Assembly (NCBI GenBank): GCA_021790555.1
Contig: JAJYGY010000366.1
Span: 600-6,707, forward strand
Reading direction: 5' to 3'
DNA: 6,108 nucleotides
From: a bacterium
GTDB taxonomy: Bacteria; Oederibacteriota; JAJYGY01
Shown one piece after another: positions 4,153 to 6,108 of the stretch. The notes beneath the pieces are model-generated. The model searched no databases, was not told the DNA's origin, and saw only the letters and a program-made list of their open reading frames with translations. A program made the translations under genes and the position numbers. Position 1 is the stretch's first letter, and each line of letters begins with the position of its first letter.

Positions 4153-6108
4153 TCAGTGGATCACGTTCACCTTCAAGACCTTGTGGAACCCTTCACCCGG
4201 GGCCTGCAACAGGATGAGGTAGGTTCCGGCGCTGACCATCTGGCCGTCGTCCGCCCTGCCGTCCCACACCAGGGCCGGGTTGGTGTTGCCTCCGTAGAGC
4301 ACGGCCGGGGCGCCCGAAACCGACCCGCGCGCGTCGCTGTCGTAGAGCGTGCGCACCAGGTCCGCCGCGATGTCGTAGATCCGGATCGTCACGTGGCTGT
4401 CGCTCACCAGGCTGAAGTAGAGGGTCAGCTTCTGGGTGTCGGGGTTGAAGTAGTTGGCCGACAGGAAGAAGGCGTTCTCCGGGGCGTGGTTGTTCACCGC
4501 CCTGCTGGGTTCGGCGTCCAGGGTCAGCGTGGCCGGGGCGGCGACGACGCGGTTGATGGCGCCGAACTTGTTGTCCGTGTAGTTGGCTCCGATGGTCAGG
4601 GTGAGGGTGTCGGGCGCCATGGCCGGCTGGCCGTTGCTGCTGACCGTCAGCACCACGTCGTAGACCACCGTGGCCCCGGCCGTGATGGGAAGCGGGGTGG
4701 AGGCGCTGGGATAGGCCGTCACGTAGACCGCCGTGGCCCAGTTTCCGCCGCTGGAGGCCACCGTCGGGGTCAGGCTGGTGATGGAGCTGGCCCCGGTATT
4801 GGAAAGCGTGATCTGCACCGTGAACTGCTGGCCCAGCGAGACCGGCGATCCGGCCGGCAGGTTGTAGAGCTGGGCGCCGCCGGGCGAGGCCAGGAAGACG
4901 GGGTTGGCGCCGCTGGGGGCGATGTCCAGCAGGGTCCCGGCCACGGTGGTGACCGGATTGGAGAGCACCAGCTGGGTCGGGTTGGCCGGGCCGGCGCCGA
5001 GCGTCCCCTGCAGGTCCTGGCCCTGGGCGTCCGCCGAGAAAAGGATCTGGCCGTACTGCAGGGCCTGGTAGACCCAGTAGAAGGTCACCGAGCTCCCGGC
5101 AGCCAGGGTCACCCCGGCAGGCAGGGCGGCGGCGCCGGCCGGCGCCCCCACGGTGGGGCCGGACAGGTAGTTGACCGTGCCGCCGTTGTAGGCCGTCTGG
5201 GTCAGGTACTGGGCCGTGGGAGCCACGTTGTAGGCCGTGACCGCCCCCGTGTTGGCCACCGTCATGGCCACCGTGGCCGCGTACCCGTTGTTGATCTGGG
5301 TCCCCGGCGCCAGCTGGGAGTATTGCAGCGTCATCTGCGTCACCGTCAGGACGGCGCGGGACACGTTCAGGTTGTAGATGCCGGCGCTGAAGGGCGCGTC
5401 AAAGTTGTCCACCGAGGTGGTGAAGGTGGTGCCCTGCGTGGTTCCCTGCACCGTCATGCTGATGCTGTTGGCCGAGGCGGCCACCTGCGGGACCACCACC
5501 CAGGTGAAGGTGTAGGAGACGCCCGGCGCCAGGGCCGCCACCGCGCTCGGCGACACGACGCTGAAGGTGGCGGGGCCGGCCGCGAAGGCGGTGGGGCTGA
5601 TGGCCGTGGCCGTGACCAGGCCCACGTTCTTCACCGTCATGGTCAGGTCGTAGGCCACGCCCAGGGCCAGGTTGGTGCCCGTGAAGGTCAGGCCGGCCGG
5701 GGCCACCAGGGCCAGGGCGGCCGTGGGCGTCAGCACCGCGAAGCCGGAGGAGGCCACCACCGGTCCCAGCGCCAGGCCGGTAAGCGCGTCGAAGCCGCTG
5801 GCCGGCGCGCTGAAGGTGTAGCTGCCCACGGCCGAGGCGCTGTATGTGTAGGTGAAGGACACGGCACCGCTCGCCGGGATGACGGCCGGGGTCGCCGGCG
5901 GCGCGGCCAGCTGCGAGAAGGCGCCGGTGTCGTAGCTCATGGCCGGGGGCGTCACGGCCGAGGCCGAATTGCCCGGCACGGTGGCCGTGTTGGAAACCGT
6001 CAGCACCACCGTGAAGACCTGCGTCTGGAAGACCGAGGTGGGCAGGCCCGGCGTGATGAACCGGATCTGGTCCGCCAGGGCCGCCGGGTTGTTCACCACC
6101 TGGATGTT
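4153..6108 (-). CDS. Large secreted multi-domain surface protein with C-terminal FlgD-like Ig domain (5' end outside window)
   Basis: 651 codons are visible and the frame is open to the right edge. The first possible start (GTG at 6099) is only 9 bases from the edge and falls inside domain-like sequence, so the true start probably lies upstream. Numbering residues from that GTG (648 to the stop), at least four Ig-like modules share an x-V-x-x-T-V-x-N-T-G strand, centred on Asn 37, 158, 283 and 434, like CARDB/DUF11 domains of cell-surface proteins. Residues about 555-648 form a FlgD-type Ig domain: VTIRIYDIAADLVRTLYD, then VWDGRADDGQMVSAGTYLILL and the end strand KVLKVNVIH. I see no cysteine, and residues 1-510 contain only three Lys/Arg. 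No enzyme motif is visible. Role inferred: adhesin, filament or surface-layer component. The C-terminal Ig domain resembles anchoring or sorting ends of exported proteins, but it is not a clear type IX TIGR04183-type signal. Likely co-transcribed with the PorV-like gene downstream. Confidence 0.85.
   Translation of the reverse strand, partial: NIQVVNNPAALADQIRFITPGLPTSVFQTQVFTVVLTVSNTATVPGNSASAVTPPAMSYDTGAFSQLAAPPATPAVIPASGAVSFTYTYSASAVGSYTFSAPASGFDALTGLALGPVVASSGFAVLTPTAALALVAPAGLTFTGTNLALGVAYDLTMTVKNVGLVTATAISPTAFAAGPATFSVVSPSAVAALAPGVSYTFTWVVVPQVAASANSISMTVQGTTQGTTFTTSVDNFDAPFSAGIYNLNVSRAVLTVTQMTLQYSQLAPGTQINNGYAATVAMTVANTGAVTAYNVAPTAQYLTQTAYNGGTVNYLSGPTVGAPAGAAALPAGVTLAAGSSVTFYWVYQALQYGQILFSADAQGQDLQGTLGAGPANPTQLVLSNPVTTVAGTLLDIAPSGANPVFLASPGGAQLYNLPAGSPVSLGQQFTVQITLSNTGASSITSLTPTVASSGGNWATAVYVTAYPSASTPLPITAGATVVYDVVLTVSSNGQPAMAPDTLTLTIGANYTDNKFGAINRVVAAPATLTLDAEPSRAVNNHAPENAFFLSANYFNPDTQKLTLYFSLVSDSHVTIRIYDIAADLVRTLYDSDARGSVSGAPAVLYGGNTNPALVWDGRADDGQMVSAGTYLILLQAPGEGFHKVLKVNVIH
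4155..4437 (-). other. FlgD-type Ig domain at the C-terminus of the surface protein (spans 4156-4437)
   Basis: Residues about 555-648 of the surface protein, counted from the GTG at 6099. The pattern matches the FlgD Ig-like family: a strand of hydrophobic/polar alternation (KLTLYFSLVSDSHVTIRIYD), LVRTLYD, the conserved VWDGRADDGQMVSAGTYL and a last strand reaching the C-terminus (VLKVNVIH). Such domains commonly end exported proteins in Bacteroidota, Elusimicrobiota and similar lineages. This segment is much richer in charged residues than the rest of the protein. Confidence 0.8.
4507..6069 (-). repeat. Four degenerate Ig-like protein repeats in the surface protein
   Basis: Modules lie at about residues 11-125, 126-233, 234-382 and 383-531, counted from the GTG at 6099. 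Each has a matching strand: FTVVLTVSNTAT, YDLTMTVKNVGL, YAATVAMTVANTGAV and FTVQITLSNTGAS. Spacing between the conserved Asn residues is 121, 125 and 151. Modules 2-4 continue with an SPT/APT/TPT triplet after a variable linker, and modules 2 and 3 close with a similar strand before Trp (YTFTWVV, VTFYWVY). The repeats are diverged at DNA level, so this is old duplication rather than recent tandem repeat DNA. More modules may lie beyond the right edge. Confidence 0.65.

Noticed and set aside
3012..4217. 401-codon open frame on the plus strand, antisense to the PorV-like gene
   Set aside because: Same composition artefact; no domain, no convincing ribosome site, and opposite strand encodes a protein with signal peptide, barrel signature and FN3 domains.
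6097..6099. GTG as the real start of the surface protein
   Set aside because: The frame stays open upstream to the edge (N-I-Q precede it), there is no signal peptide after it, and the first residues read as the interior of a repeat module.

Overview
All four supportable genes in this window lie on the minus strand, so they are read from high to low coordinates. The DNA is GC-rich. The genes belong to a Gram-negative (diderm) bacterium: there is a LolC/E-type lipoprotein-release permease and a PorV/PorQ (UPF0164)-type outer-membrane barrel protein. PorV-like barrels fused to fibronectin type III domains, next to long repeat proteins ending in a FlgD-like Ig domain, are what I would expect from little-cultured diderm phyla such as Elusimicrobiota, FCPU426-like lineages, Fibrobacterota or relatives. 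That taxonomic guess comes from general knowledge and is weak.

Layout in direction of transcription. (1) 6108-4153: the C-terminal 651 residues of a large, Ala/Thr/Val/Ser-rich secreted protein. It has at least four degenerate Ig-like (CARDB/DUF11-like) modules and ends in a FlgD-type Ig domain; its start lies outside the window. (2) 4124-2490: 28 bases further on, a secreted PorV/PorQ-type outer-membrane protein with two C-terminal fibronectin type III domains. (3) 2468-2430: a strong rho-independent terminator closes this two-gene unit. (4) 2425-2334: an AT-rich island with a probable promoter for the next unit. (5) 2333-810: lysS, a complete class II lysyl-tRNA synthetase. (6) 806-1: the N-terminal two thirds of a LolC/E permease. 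It starts 3 bases after the lysS stop and runs off the window edge; its ATPase partner LolD would be expected next.

How they work together. The first unit looks like a cell-surface module: a long repeat protein with a C-terminal Ig domain of the kind found on exported proteins, followed directly by a barrel from the family that includes PorV, which handles C-terminal sorting domains in type IX secretion. Whether this is a true cargo/shuttle pair is inference. The second unit is housekeeping: charging of tRNA-Lys and lipoprotein release from the inner membrane. Sharing a transcript does not imply a shared pathway.

There are no RNA genes, insertion sequences, CRISPR arrays or phage features. 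The only intergenic space over 30 bases is 2334-2489, which holds the terminator and promoter. Long open frames on the plus strand are antisense shadows of GC-rich codon use.
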